A stretch of 64,000 nucleotides of DNA, taken from Gammaproteobacteria bacterium UBA2675. GTDB lineage: Bacteria > Pseudomonadota > Gammaproteobacteria > Pseudomonadales > Pseudohongiellaceae. Below the pieces are notes generated by a model. It was not told where the DNA came from. It saw only the letters and a program-made list of their open reading frames with translations, and searched no databases. The stretch covers positions 992,001-1,056,000 of the forward strand of contig DEMH01000009.1 of the NCBI GenBank assembly GCA_002354805.1, in the 5' to 3' direction. Of the stretch, positions 26,386 through 34,748 are shown piece by piece (position 1 is the first letter of the stretch; each line of letters begins with the position of its first letter). The translations under genes and the position numbers were made by a program.

Positions 26386-27533
26386 CATCGTTGCTGGACA
26401 AGTTAGGCGATATGCGCAGCGCGACTTCAGGCACGATTACGCTGTTTGTGGTGGTGCTGTTTGTCAGCACCACACTGGCATCATTAAGTAATCTGCTGCT
26501 TCCTGAAGATTCGGCATTTCATGTCAGCACCTACACAATTACGCTGCTGGGCAAGTATCTGTGTTATGCCATGCTGGCGCTGGCGGTGGATGTGATCTGG
26601 GGCTATTGCGGCATCCTGAGCCTGGGACATGGCGCATTTTTTGCGCTCGGTGGTTATGCCATGGGCATGTATCTGATGCGCCAGATCGGTGATCGGGGGG
26701 TGTATGGCAACCCCGAGTTGCCTGATTTCATGGTTTTCCTGAACTGGGATTCACTGCCCTGGTTCTGGCTGGGAATGGATCAGTTCTGGTTCGCGATGTT
26801 GATGGTGCTGCTGGTGCCCGGGCTGCTGGCCTTTGTATTCGGCTGGCTGGCATTCAGGTCCCGCGTGACAGGCGTGTATCTGTCCATCATGACGCAGGCG
26901 CTGACTTACGCTCTGATGTTGGCTTTCTTTCGCAATGAAACTGGTTTCGGCGGCAATAATGGCCTGACTGACTTCAAAGATATCCTCGGCGTCAGCCTGA
27001 CGGAAGACAGCACCCGGGTGACGTTGTTCATGATAACCGCAGCCATGCTGGCGCTGGTTTTCGCGACCAGTCGCTATATTCTTGATTCCCGAATGGGTCG
27101 GGTCATCATCGCGGTGCGCGACAGCGAGGCCCGTGCCAGGTTTCTTGGCTACCGCACTCAGGACTACAAGGTCTGGCTGTTTGTTTACTCTGCGCTGATC
27201 GCCGCGATGGCAGGTGCTCTTTATGTACCACAGGTTGGCATCATCAATCCGGGCGAGTTCAGTCCTATCAACTCCATCGAGATTGTGGTCTGGGTCGCGA
27301 TTGGGGGACGTGGCACGCTCTACGGTGCTGTGATCGGCGCTATCCTGGTCAGCTACGCCAAGACACGGTTTACTGCATTGATCCCCGAGAGCTGGATATT
27401 CATGCTGGGCGCTCTGTTTGTGATAGTTACCATTTTCCTGCCCAAGGGACTGGTTGGCATTCTGCAAAGCCGCTTGCCGGGGTCTTCCGGTGGGGGCAAA
27501 GGTAAAGCAAATCTGGGGAGGGTGAGCTCATGA
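26382..27533 (+). CDS. urtC: Urea ABC transporter permease, UrtC
   Basis: A 383-residue LivM-type permease with about ten helices. Diagnostic stretches include AVDVIWGYCGILSLGHGAFFA, GNNGLTDFKDILG and the cytoplasmic loop VRDSEARARFLGYRTQDYK that contacts the ATPases. ATG overlaps the urtB stop (ATGA), and urtD starts inside its last codons in the same way, so the operon is translated as a coupled unit. Together with UrtB it forms the urea channel in the inner membrane. Confidence 0.96.
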   Translation: MTSLLDKLGDMRSATSGTITLFVVVLFVSTTLASLSNLLLPEDSAFHVSTYTITLLGKYLCYAMLALAVDVIWGYCGILSLGHGAFFALGGYAMGMYLMRQIGDRGVYGNPELPDFMVFLNWDSLPWFWLGMDQFWFAMLMVLLVPGLLAFVFGWLAFRSRVTGVYLSIMTQALTYALMLAFFRNETGFGGNNGLTDFKDILGVSLTEDSTRVTLFMITAAMLALVFATSRYILDSRMGRVIIAVRDSEARARFLGYRTQDYKVWLFVYSALIAAMAGALYVPQVGIINPGEFSPINSIEIVVWVAIGGRGTLYGAVIGAILVSYAKTRFTALIPESWIFMLGALFVIVTIFLPKGLVGILQSRLPGSSGGGKGKANLGRVSS

Positions 27534-28312
27534 GTTACAAAGCTGTCAGCGCCCGACCGGATGTCTCGCACAATGTCATACTTTATATCGAAAATCTGTC
27601 GGTCAGTTTCGATGGCTTCAAGGCTTTGAACAATCTCAGCCTGTACGTCAACGATGGCGAACTGCGCTGCCTGATTGGTGCCAATGGTGCGGGCAAAACT
27701 ACGCTGATGGATGTCATAACCGGCAAGACGCGCTGTGATTCTGGTCAGGTGTGGTTTGGTCAGACGATAGATCTGCTAAAGCATGATGAAGCGGCCATAG
27801 CGCGCCTGGGCATTGGTCGAAAATTTCAGAAACCCACAGTCTTCGAGGCTTTGACGGTTTACGAGAATCTGGAGTTGTCACTGGCCAGCCACAAGGGCGT
27901 CTGGTCGACGCTGATGGCAAACGTGAGTGCAGCGCAGAAAGATCAGATGGATCAGGTGCTTGAAACAATTGGCCTGGTTTCCGAACGGCATCGCAAAGCA
28001 GGTGTGCTTTCTCATGGTCAGAAACAATGGCTGGAGATTGGCATGCTGTTGACCGCCAACCCTCGCGTCATGTTGATTGATGAACCTGTTGCCGGCATGA
28101 CGGCGCAAGAGACTGAGCGCACCGCCGAGCTGCTCAAATCCCTGGCTGGCGAACGCACGGTGATTGTCGTTGAACATGATATGGAATTTGTGCGCAGTAT
28201 TGCGCGTACAGTGACTGTCTTGCATCAAGGGGCCGTACTGGCTGAAGGCACAATGGATCAGGTGCAGAACAACCGCGACGTCATTGAGGTGTACCTCGGG
28301 GAGTCATCATGA
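27530..28312 (+). CDS. urtD: Urea ABC transporter ATPase, UrtD
   Basis: A 260-residue ATPase of the LivG type. Walker A is GANGAGKTT near residue 50, the signature loop is LSHGQKQWLEIGM and Walker B is VMLIDEPVAGM, followed by the His switch VVEHDMEFVRSI. The LSHGQ form of the signature, rather than LSGGQ, is usual in UrtD. GGGGAGGG lies upstream of the ATG, which overlaps urtC by four bases. It energises urea import as a heterodimer with UrtE. Confidence 0.96.
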   Translation: MSYKAVSARPDVSHNVILYIENLSVSFDGFKALNNLSLYVNDGELRCLIGANGAGKTTLMDVITGKTRCDSGQVWFGQTIDLLKHDEAAIARLGIGRKFQKPTVFEALTVYENLELSLASHKGVWSTLMANVSAAQKDQMDQVLETIGLVSERHRKAGVLSHGQKQWLEIGMLLTANPRVMLIDEPVAGMTAQETERTAELLKSLAGERTVIVVEHDMEFVRSIARTVTVLHQGAVLAEGTMDQVQNNRDVIEVYLGESS

Positions 28313-29013
28313 CAACGCCGACCATTGCCATTAACGGTCTTAACCAGCGCTACGGTGGATCCCAGATTCTGTGGGATGTTGATATATCGGTTGAGCCGGG
28401 TTCCTGTACCTGCATCATGGGCCGTAACGGTGTCGGCAAGACGACATTGCTCAAGTGTCTTATGGGTTTGCTGCCCATTGAGAGCGGGAGTATTGAATTG
28501 AGCGGCACGGCTATCCATGACATGCCGGCGCATCAACGGGCGCGCGCCGGTATTGGTTTTGTGCCTCAGGGTCGCGAGATTTTTCCCTTGCTGACCGTAG
28601 AGGAAAATCTGCAGACCGGGCTGGCGTGCCGCACAGACGGCATAAAAACCATTCCTGATCGCATTTTCGAGTTATTTCCGGTTTTGGCCGATATGTTGCA
28701 TCGACGTGGAGGAGACCTGTCAGGCGGGCAGCAGCAACAACTTGCCATTGGTCGCGCCTTGGTGACTGACCCCCAGGTTCTGGTGCTGGACGAACCAAAT
28801 GAGGGCATCCAGCCTAATATCGTCAAACAGATTGGTGACGTAATTATGAAACTTAATTCGGAAGGTCTGACCGTTATTCTTGTGGAGCAGAAACTGGCAT
28901 TCGCGCGACGCGTCGGTACCGAGTTTCGCCTGATGGAAAAAGGCCGTGTGGTTGCCAGTGATACCATGAGTGGACTGAGTGACGAGCTGATTCGACGGCA
29001 TCTGGCGGTATGA
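28309..29013 (+). CDS. urtE: Urea ABC transporter ATPase, UrtE
   Basis: A 234-residue LivF-type ATPase: Walker A GRNGVGKTT near residue 40, signature LSGGQQQQLAIGRAL, Walker B VLVLDEPNEGIQP and His switch VEQKLAFAR. The DEPNEGIQPNIV stretch is characteristic of UrtE. GGGGAG lies six bases upstream of the ATG. It overlaps urtD and ureD by four bases each, tying transporter and urease assembly genes into one operon. Confidence 0.96.
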   Translation: MTTPTIAINGLNQRYGGSQILWDVDISVEPGSCTCIMGRNGVGKTTLLKCLMGLLPIESGSIELSGTAIHDMPAHQRARAGIGFVPQGREIFPLLTVEENLQTGLACRTDGIKTIPDRIFELFPVLADMLHRRGGDLSGGQQQQLAIGRALVTDPQVLVLDEPNEGIQPNIVKQIGDVIMKLNSEGLTVILVEQKLAFARRVGTEFRLMEKGRVVASDTMSGLSDELIRRHLAV

Positions 29014-29888
29014 CCACCGCGCTGGCCAGGCCTGCAGCCTCACGCTGGCAGGCATCGCTTGATTTGAAGTTTGCGCGGACAACCCGCGGCTGCCGCCTCG
29101 TGGCCAGTGCCCATAACGGGCCACTGTATGTGCAAAAACCTTTCTATCCGGAAGGCCCTGATCTGGCGCATGTGTACCTGCTGCACCCGCCTGGCGGACT
29201 GGTTTCGGGCGACTCTCTGGAGATATCAGTGGCTCTGGGCAAGGATGCCAGCGTCCTGGTGACCACTCCTGGTGCAGGGCGAGTTTACCGTGCACGGGAA
29301 GATCGCACACTGCAATGGCAGCGAACCAGAATGGTGCTTTCACAGGGTGCGAATATCGAATACTTCCCTCAGGAAACCATTATCTATCCCGGCGCGTCCG
29401 CCGGTCTTGAAACCCGGGTTGAGCTTAGTGATCGATGCCATTACGCAGGCTGGGAAATCACCTGTCTGGGTCTGCCGGCCAGTGAGCTGGAATTTGACAG
29501 CGGAGAATTCAGGCAGCATTTAGGTGTTTTTCGCGATGGCCGGCCACTAATCGTTGAGAATTTCGTGCTTAACGAGGGCAGTCGCTCTCTGTATGACGCC
29601 TCTGTAGGGCTGCGTGGTCAACCGGTCATGGGCCTGATGGTCGCCGGCCCGTTTGCAGAAAGCCGTAGCGGCGAAACTGCAGAAATTGTCACCAGTCTGC
29701 GAGCAGTGACCGCTTCCTGTAAGCCTGGAATGCTTTGTAATGTCAGCGTTTTTAACGGCTTTGTAACGGTTCGCTATCTCGGCAGTTCGTCGGCCGAAGC
29801 CAGAGAAATATTCATCCAGTGCTGGCAATTGTTGAGGCCGCTACTGCTCGGACGCGAACACTGTCCGCCGCGGATATGGGCAACCTGA
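29010..29888 (+). CDS. ureD: Urease accessory protein UreD
   Basis: A 292-residue UreD (UreH) protein, scaffold of the urease nickel-insertion complex with UreF and UreG. Recognised by YVQKPFYPEGPDLAHVYLLHPPGG-like N-terminus (split here at the usual positions), GDSLEISVALGKDASVLVTTPGAGRVYRA and the FPQETIIYPGA motif. Its ATG overlaps urtE, and its stop is followed by a 123-base gap that contains a sigma-54-like promoter before ureA. Confidence 0.94.
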   Translation: MTTALARPAASRWQASLDLKFARTTRGCRLVASAHNGPLYVQKPFYPEGPDLAHVYLLHPPGGLVSGDSLEISVALGKDASVLVTTPGAGRVYRAREDRTLQWQRTRMVLSQGANIEYFPQETIIYPGASAGLETRVELSDRCHYAGWEITCLGLPASELEFDSGEFRQHLGVFRDGRPLIVENFVLNEGSRSLYDASVGLRGQPVMGLMVAGPFAESRSGETAEIVTSLRAVTASCKPGMLCNVSVFNGFVTVRYLGSSSAEAREIFIQCWQLLRPLLLGREHCPPRIWAT

Positions 29889-29929
29889 TGAGGCATGTCG
29901 GGCAACAGATACCTGACATGCAGGTGGGC

Positions 29930-29945
29930 TGGCAAACTTTGTGCA
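29930..29945 (+). promoter_or_regulatory. Possible sigma-54 promoter upstream of ureA
   Basis: TGGCAAACTTTGTGCA keeps the invariant GG-N10-GC (GG 29931-29932, GC 29943-29944) and the flanking TGGCA and TGCA bases, with mismatches at the inner ACG and first T of the consensus. Transcription would start near 29956, about 56 bases before the ureA start codon. Weaker than the receptor promoter. Confidence 0.45.
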
Positions 29946-30011
29946 TAAGTACATGCATGTTTGTGAACGAGGTGACCCCGTCACCTGAACTTCTACCCCG
30001 GTGAAACGATC

Positions 30012-30314
30012 ATGGAACTGTTACCCAGAGAAAAAGACAAGTTAATGTTATTTACGGCCGCATTGCTGGCCGAACGCCGTCTGGCCAGGGGCCTCAAACT
30101 GAATTATCCGGAGGCTGTGGCTCTGGTTTCCATGGCCATCATCGAGGGTGCCCGGGACGGCAAGACCGTGGCGGAACTGATGAGCGAGGGTAAGCAGGTA
30201 CTGAGCAGTGACCAGGTGATGGAAGGTGTCGCTGAGTTGATGCCTGAAGTTCAGGTTGAGGCAACATTTCCTGACGGCACCAAACTGGTCACCGTGCACA
30301 ATCCCATCAACTGA
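30012..30314 (+). CDS. ureA: Urease gamma subunit
   Basis: A 100-residue urease gamma subunit beginning MELLPREKDKLMLFTAALLA and containing LNYPEAVALVSMAIIEGARDG, both diagnostic. Length is exactly that of the family. It forms, with UreB and UreC, the cytoplasmic trimer-of-trimers enzyme that splits urea to ammonia and carbamate. The ureB gene starts 21 bases downstream. Confidence 0.98.
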   Translation: MELLPREKDKLMLFTAALLAERRLARGLKLNYPEAVALVSMAIIEGARDGKTVAELMSEGKQVLSSDQVMEGVAELMPEVQVEATFPDGTKLVTVHNPIN

Positions 30315-30335
30315 TCACCGCAAGCGAGACACTTC

Positions 30336-30680
30336 ATGACATCAAACAGCGGCATTGGAAATATGATTCCTGGCCAGGTTGTGACGGCTGGCGACGACAT
30401 TACCATCAACGATGGTCGAACAAGGCTCCGTCTGTCAGTGGAAAACACCGGCGACAGGCCCGTTCAGATCGGCTCTCATTATCACTTTGCCGAGGTCAAT
30501 CCAGCTTTGCGACTGGACAGAGCCGCGGCACGGGGACATCACCTGAATATCGCTGCCGGCACAGCCGTACGCTTTGAGCCGGGTCAGACCCGCGAGGTCG
30601 AGCTGGTGCCATTCGCCGGTGCCCGGCGCGTTGTCGGATTCCGTGGTGAAGTCATGGGTGACCTGGATACTTCTAGATAA
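30336..30680 (+). CDS. ureB: Urease beta subunit
   Basis: A 114-residue urease beta subunit with the family motifs MIPGQVVTAGDDITIN, RPVQIGSHYHFAEVNPAL and RFEPGQTREVELVPFAG. The extra ten or so N-terminal residues are variable in the family. Separate ureA and ureB genes, rather than a fusion, are the usual bacterial form. Adjacent ureC follows after 14 bases. Confidence 0.98.
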   Translation: MTSNSGIGNMIPGQVVTAGDDITINDGRTRLRLSVENTGDRPVQIGSHYHFAEVNPALRLDRAAARGHHLNIAAGTAVRFEPGQTREVELVPFAGARRVVGFRGEVMGDLDTSR

Positions 30681-30694
30681 GGGGAGAACTGACT

Positions 30695-32404
30695 TTGGCC
30701 ACAATCGATCGCACCAGTTACGCACAAATGTTCGGCCCCACTGTCGGTGACCGGGTTCGCCTGGCAGATACTGATCTGTGGGTTGAAGTGGAATACGATC
30801 ACACCCAGTATGGAGACGAGGTCAAATTTGGTGGCGGCAAGGTTGTACGCGACGGCATGGGACAGAGCCAGTGTGGCGACAGCGAAAGCATGGACCTTGT
30901 TATCACCAATGCCCTGATCATCGACTATTGGGGTATTGTGAAAGCAGATGTTGGCATTAAACACGGACGGGTTCGTCACATCGGCAAGGCCGGTAATCCG
31001 GATGTCCAGCAGGGCGTCAATATCATCATCGGTCCTGGTACAGAAATCGTGGCAGGCGAGGGCTGCATCCTGACAGCAGGAGGTGTCGACTCACACATTC
31101 ACTTTATCTGTCCGCAACAGGTTGAGGAGGCCTTGATGTCCGGGGTGACCACCATGATTGGTGGCGGTACCGGTCCAGCCACCGGCACCAAGGCAACCAC
31201 CTGTACTCCCGGTATCTGGAATATGGCGCGCATGCTGCAGGCAACCGATCAGATGCCCATGAACCTGGGCTTTCTCGGCAAAGGCAATGGCAGCACACCG
31301 GGGCCGCTGGTGGAGCAGTTACGCGCGGGTGCCTGTGGTCTGAAACTGCATGAGGACTGGGGTACGACGCCGGCATCTATCAATAATTGCCTGAACGTTG
31401 CTGACGACTACGATGTGCAGGTTGCCATTCATACCGATACCCTGAATGAGTCCGGCTTTGTGGATGACACCATTGATGCCTTCAAGGGTCGTGCCATTCA
31501 TACCTACCATACTGAAGGCGCAGGCGGCGGTCATGCGCCCGATATTATCAAGGCGTGCTCTCTGCCAAACGTATTACCCTCATCAACCAACCCGACAAGA
31601 CCGTACACAGTAAACACCGTTGATGAACATCTGGATATGCTGATGGTCTGCCATCACCTGGACTCGGCCATACCGGAAGATGTCGCTTTTGCCGATTCAC
31701 GTATCCGCAAGGAAACTATCGCCGCAGAGGATATTCTTCATGATCTCGGCGCTTTCAGCATGATTGCCTCAGACTCACAAGCCATGGGTCGGGTGGGTGA
31801 AGTAATAACACGAACCTGGCAGACCGCGCACAAAATGAAAGTGCAGCGTGGTCAGCTGGATGATCCTGACGGCATCACAAGGGCTGACAACTTCCGAGTG
31901 AAACGCTATATCGCCAAATACACCATCAACCCGGCAATCACGCACGGTGTCGGGCATGAGGTCGGTTCGATTGAGGTCGGCAAAATGGCTGACCTTGTAC
32001 TCTGGAAGCCAGCGTTTTTTGGTGTCAAACCCTCGCTGGTCATCAAGTCCGGTTTCATAGCAGCAGCGCCTATGGGGGATCCCAATGCATCCATCCCGAC
32101 GCCCCAGCCGGTGCACTATCGGTCTATGTTTGGCGCTTACGGCGCGGCGGCAGCGGCGCTGTCAGTAACCTTCACCAGTCAACTGGCGCTGGATGCCGGG
32201 GACATAAATTCGCTGGGCTTGCAACGACGACTGGTAGCCTGTCGAAATGTGAGAGCGATGCGCAAAAGTGACATGAAACTCAACAGCTGGCTGCCCACTA
32301 TTGAGGTGGACGCGCAAACCTACGAAGTCAGGGCAGACGGTGTGTTGCTGACCTGTGAGCCCGCCTCTGTGCTGCCGATGGCACAGCGGTACTTTCTGTT
32401 TTAA
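30695..32404 (+). CDS. ureC: Urease alpha subunit (catalytic)
   Basis: A 569-residue catalytic subunit starting at a TTG with GGGGAG nine bases upstream. All nickel ligands and catalytic residues are present and even fall at the Klebsiella numbering: His134 and His136 (HIH), carbamylated Lys217 (GLKLHEDWG), His246, His272, Asp360, the flap Cys319 and His320 (MVCHHLD). It therefore encodes an active-type nickel urease in the cytoplasm. It hydrolyses the urea delivered by Urt and presumably that generated by the exported ureohydrolases. Confidence 0.99.
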   Translation: MATIDRTSYAQMFGPTVGDRVRLADTDLWVEVEYDHTQYGDEVKFGGGKVVRDGMGQSQCGDSESMDLVITNALIIDYWGIVKADVGIKHGRVRHIGKAGNPDVQQGVNIIIGPGTEIVAGEGCILTAGGVDSHIHFICPQQVEEALMSGVTTMIGGGTGPATGTKATTCTPGIWNMARMLQATDQMPMNLGFLGKGNGSTPGPLVEQLRAGACGLKLHEDWGTTPASINNCLNVADDYDVQVAIHTDTLNESGFVDDTIDAFKGRAIHTYHTEGAGGGHAPDIIKACSLPNVLPSSTNPTRPYTVNTVDEHLDMLMVCHHLDSAIPEDVAFADSRIRKETIAAEDILHDLGAFSMIASDSQAMGRVGEVITRTWQTAHKMKVQRGQLDDPDGITRADNFRVKRYIAKYTINPAITHGVGHEVGSIEVGKMADLVLWKPAFFGVKPSLVIKSGFIAAAPMGDPNASIPTPQPVHYRSMFGAYGAAAAALSVTFTSQLALDAGDINSLGLQRRLVACRNVRAMRKSDMKLNSWLPTIEVDAQTYEVRADGVLLTCEPASVLPMAQRYFLF

Positions 32405-32415
32405 GGAAACACGAC

Positions 32416-32994
32416 ATGTTGGAAGTTTGCGAACGACTCGGCACTGAAGCCTCCTGTGCGATTGATGCGCGGATTATCCTGACGCATGAGCAACGGGACC
32501 GCGGACGGCTAAGAGCATTCTCGCCAGAAGGTGAGGAAGTGCGAATCTTTCTGTCGCGTGGGACGCCCCTGCAAGTGGGAGAGTTCCTGCGTTGCAGGTG
32601 CGGGCGCCACGTACTCGTTGAAGGTGCTATCGAGCCAGTCGCCATCGCGCGTTGTGACGATTGGCTGCTGTTTGCAAAAGCCTGTTATCACCTGGGCAAT
32701 CGCCACGTAAAACTGCAGGTTTCTGAATTGAGCCTGAGTATTCAGAGAGACCATGTACTTGAAGACATGTTGACCCAGCTTGGCCTGAAGGTTGAGCACG
32801 GGCACGATGTCTTCATCCCTGAGTCTGGTGCCTATTTTCAAAATCAGCCTCACTCGCATGCACATCACCATTCACATGGGCATGCTCACGAACATTCGCA
32901 CGAGCACCATCACGACAAAGAGGACTCGCACGCCGAACAGGCTGCAATCACGATTGGAGAAGCCGGTGACAGGACCCGCCACAATCACCACTGA
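32416..32994 (+). CDS. ureE: Urease nickel metallochaperone UreE
   Basis: A 192-residue UreE with the peptide-binding N-terminal domain and the metal-binding C-terminal domain (GNRHVKLQV contains the conserved region near residues 95-103). The C-terminus is a histidine-rich tail from about residue 145, alternating His with Ser, Ala, Gly and Glu, and ends with another RHNHH. The tail stores or delivers nickel. Its last 29 bases overlap the start of ureF. Confidence 0.95.
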   Translation: MLEVCERLGTEASCAIDARIILTHEQRDRGRLRAFSPEGEEVRIFLSRGTPLQVGEFLRCRCGRHVLVEGAIEPVAIARCDDWLLFAKACYHLGNRHVKLQVSELSLSIQRDHVLEDMLTQLGLKVEHGHDVFIPESGAYFQNQPHSHAHHHSHGHAHEHSHEHHHDKEDSHAEQAAITIGEAGDRTRHNHH

Positions 32995-33649
32995 CCTGAT
33001 GCTGCTGCGCCTGATGCAGCTGTGCAGCCCGGGGTTGCCAGTAGGTGCTTATGCATTCTCGCAGGGACTTGAGTACGCGATTGAGGCCTCCTGGGTGAAA
33101 AATCGAGATGAGGTGGCGGACTGGCTCGGCACACAGATTCGTTTCTCGCTGGCACGTCTGGACCTGCCAGTCCTGCTGCGCCTTAGTGATGCGCATCGAC
33201 TAAATGATGATGCTGCTGTTCAGTGGTGGAATGACTTTCTACTGGCGAGCCGTGAGACTCACGAACTGCAGTTGACTGATACAGCGACGGGAGAGGCACT
33301 GATCAGACTGCTGCCGACGCTGACTATTGATCCGCCTCGCTGGCAAGGCCGCAGCAGCTTTGCCACGGTATTCAGTTATGTTGCAGCGCAGTGGCAGATT
33401 CCAGCACAGATGGTTGCGCTTGGTTATGGCTGGGCCTGGTTGGAAAACCAGGTAAACGCGGCAACCAAGCTCGTGCCGCTCGGTCAGTCCCAGGCACAGA
33501 GTCTGATTCAACAATTGCAGCAGGATCTGCCGAATGCGATTGAGCAGGCAAGAGAGCTTGCTGACGATGAACTGGGCATGACGCTGCCGGCCCTCAGCCT
33601 GGCCAGCATGTACCATGAGACTCAATACACAAGGCTTTTCCGCTCATGA
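32966..33649 (+). CDS. ureF: Urease accessory protein UreF
   Basis: The frame is open far upstream, but the likely start is GTG at 32966 with GGAG seven bases before it, giving 227 residues; an ATG at 32999 would give 216. Family sequence begins LMLLRLMQLCSPGLPVGAYAFSQGLE (the SPxLPVGxFxYSxGLE signature, in parts) and includes LLASRETHELQ and QMVALGYGWAWLENQV. UreF gates GTP-dependent nickel delivery by UreG. The start lies within the end of ureE, showing tight coupling. Confidence 0.94.
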   Translation: MTGPATITTDLMLLRLMQLCSPGLPVGAYAFSQGLEYAIEASWVKNRDEVADWLGTQIRFSLARLDLPVLLRLSDAHRLNDDAAVQWWNDFLLASRETHELQLTDTATGEALIRLLPTLTIDPPRWQGRSSFATVFSYVAAQWQIPAQMVALGYGWAWLENQVNAATKLVPLGQSQAQSLIQQLQQDLPNAIEQARELADDELGMTLPALSLASMYHETQYTRLFRS

Positions 33650-33692
33650 GCGCCAAGCCGATGCTTACCCAAAACAAATCAGGAGACTGCTA

Positions 33693-34394
33693 ATGAGTAA
33701 TGAATCTGCACGTCAGACTCTGCGCGTGGGTGTCGGAGGGCCAGTAGGCTCCGGCAAGACCGCTCTGCTCAGGGCGCTTTGCACTCTGATGCGCGAGCAC
33801 TGGCAGATAGGCGTTGTGACCAATGATATTTACACCCGCGAGGACGCTGATTTCCTGACGCGCCATGAAGCACTGGATGCCGACCGGATTCTCGGTGTGG
33901 AAACTGGTGGTTGCCCGCATACCGCAATTCGCGAAGATGCATCCATGAACCTCGCTGCCATTGATGAGCTCTTGCGCCGGCACCCGCAGTTAGAAGTCAT
34001 ATTCGTGGAGAGCGGTGGCGACAATCTAAGTGCAACATTCAGCCCGGAGTTGTCCGATCTGACGCTCTATGTCATTGATGTTTCCGCTGGTGACAAGATT
34101 CCCCGCAAAGGTGGTCCCGGTATCACCCGGTCTGACCTGCTGATCATCAACAAGACAGACCTGGCCCCGTTGGTAGGTGCATCTCTGGATGTGATGAATC
34201 GGGACTCATTAAAAATGCGAGGTGAAAGACCTTTTGTGTTCAGCAATCTGAAAGCCTGGGAAGGCCTGGATCGTATCATCGATTTTATCGTTGAGCAGGG
34301 CATGCTGGCGCCACGCTTGTCGGGGGCTGAGCTTGTCAGTCGTGCGGGTGCCAGAACGGCGGATGTCGCCGAAGAAACCCGGGCCAGCCAGTGA
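33693..34394 (+). CDS. ureG: Urease accessory GTPase UreG
   Basis: The likely start is the ATG at 33693 with AGGAGA upstream, giving 233 residues; 26 extra in-frame codons upstream are not family-like. P-loop GGPVGSGKTALL, the nickel-binding Cys-Pro-His in VETGGCPHTAIREDASMN and the NKTDLAPLVGA G4 motif are present. UreG hydrolyses GTP to load two nickel ions into apo-urease with UreD and UreF. The C-terminus is about 20 residues longer than E. coli-type UreG. Confidence 0.97.
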   Translation: MSNESARQTLRVGVGGPVGSGKTALLRALCTLMREHWQIGVVTNDIYTREDADFLTRHEALDADRILGVETGGCPHTAIREDASMNLAAIDELLRRHPQLEVIFVESGGDNLSATFSPELSDLTLYVIDVSAGDKIPRKGGPGITRSDLLIINKTDLAPLVGASLDVMNRDSLKMRGERPFVFSNLKAWEGLDRIIDFIVEQGMLAPRLSGAELVSRAGARTADVAEETRASQ

Positions 34395-34442
34395 CAACAT
34401 TGCTTTCAAGAGCGCAGATTTACTATTCAGGAGTCCAGTTTT

Positions 34443-34688
34443 ATGAACGTGTTTAAAAAGATTGTTACTTGTCCAGGCCGCTGGCTGCGTGACAGCCTTG
34501 TTGCCGCTATGCTGTTCGCGGGTGTGACGGTGTCGCCCATGGCTGTTGCTCACGAAGGGCATGGAACGCCTGGCACTGTATTACATGATATTCAGCACGC
34601 TGCATGGCTAGTGCTGGCGATCAGTGCTGTCGTAATTATCGGCATGATTCTGAAGCAGAAGTGGAATCAGAGCCGCAGAGGTGACTGA
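34443..34688 (+). CDS. Small His-containing membrane protein after ureG
   Basis: An 81-residue product with a long signal peptide or membrane helix (residues 15-35, cleavage possible at AVA-HEGHG), a short segment with five histidines (HEGHG, LHDIQHA) and a second helix (WLVLAISAVVIIGMIL) followed by a basic tail. I do not recognise a named family. AGGAG lies upstream of the ATG at 34443. Being the last gene of the urease operon, and placing histidines in the periplasm, it could take part in metal or substrate handling; this is inference from position only. Confidence 0.7.
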   Translation: MNVFKKIVTCPGRWLRDSLVAAMLFAGVTVSPMAVAHEGHGTPGTVLHDIQHAAWLVLAISAVVIIGMILKQKWNQSRRGD

Positions 34689-34696
34689 CATCGTTC

Positions 34697-34720
34697 GGGG
34701 CGACTATTGATAGTCGCCCC
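34697..34720. terminator. Perfect 10-bp hairpin between convergent urease and regulator genes
   Basis: GGGGCGACTA (34697-34706) and TAGTCGCCCC (34711-34720) form a perfect stem with a TTGA loop between the last plus-strand gene of the urease operon and the minus-strand LuxR-type regulator. There is no T-run, but the position suits a bidirectional terminator. Confidence 0.65.
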
Positions 34721-34748
34721 TGCTACGAAAATCAGTTAATTCGCTATT

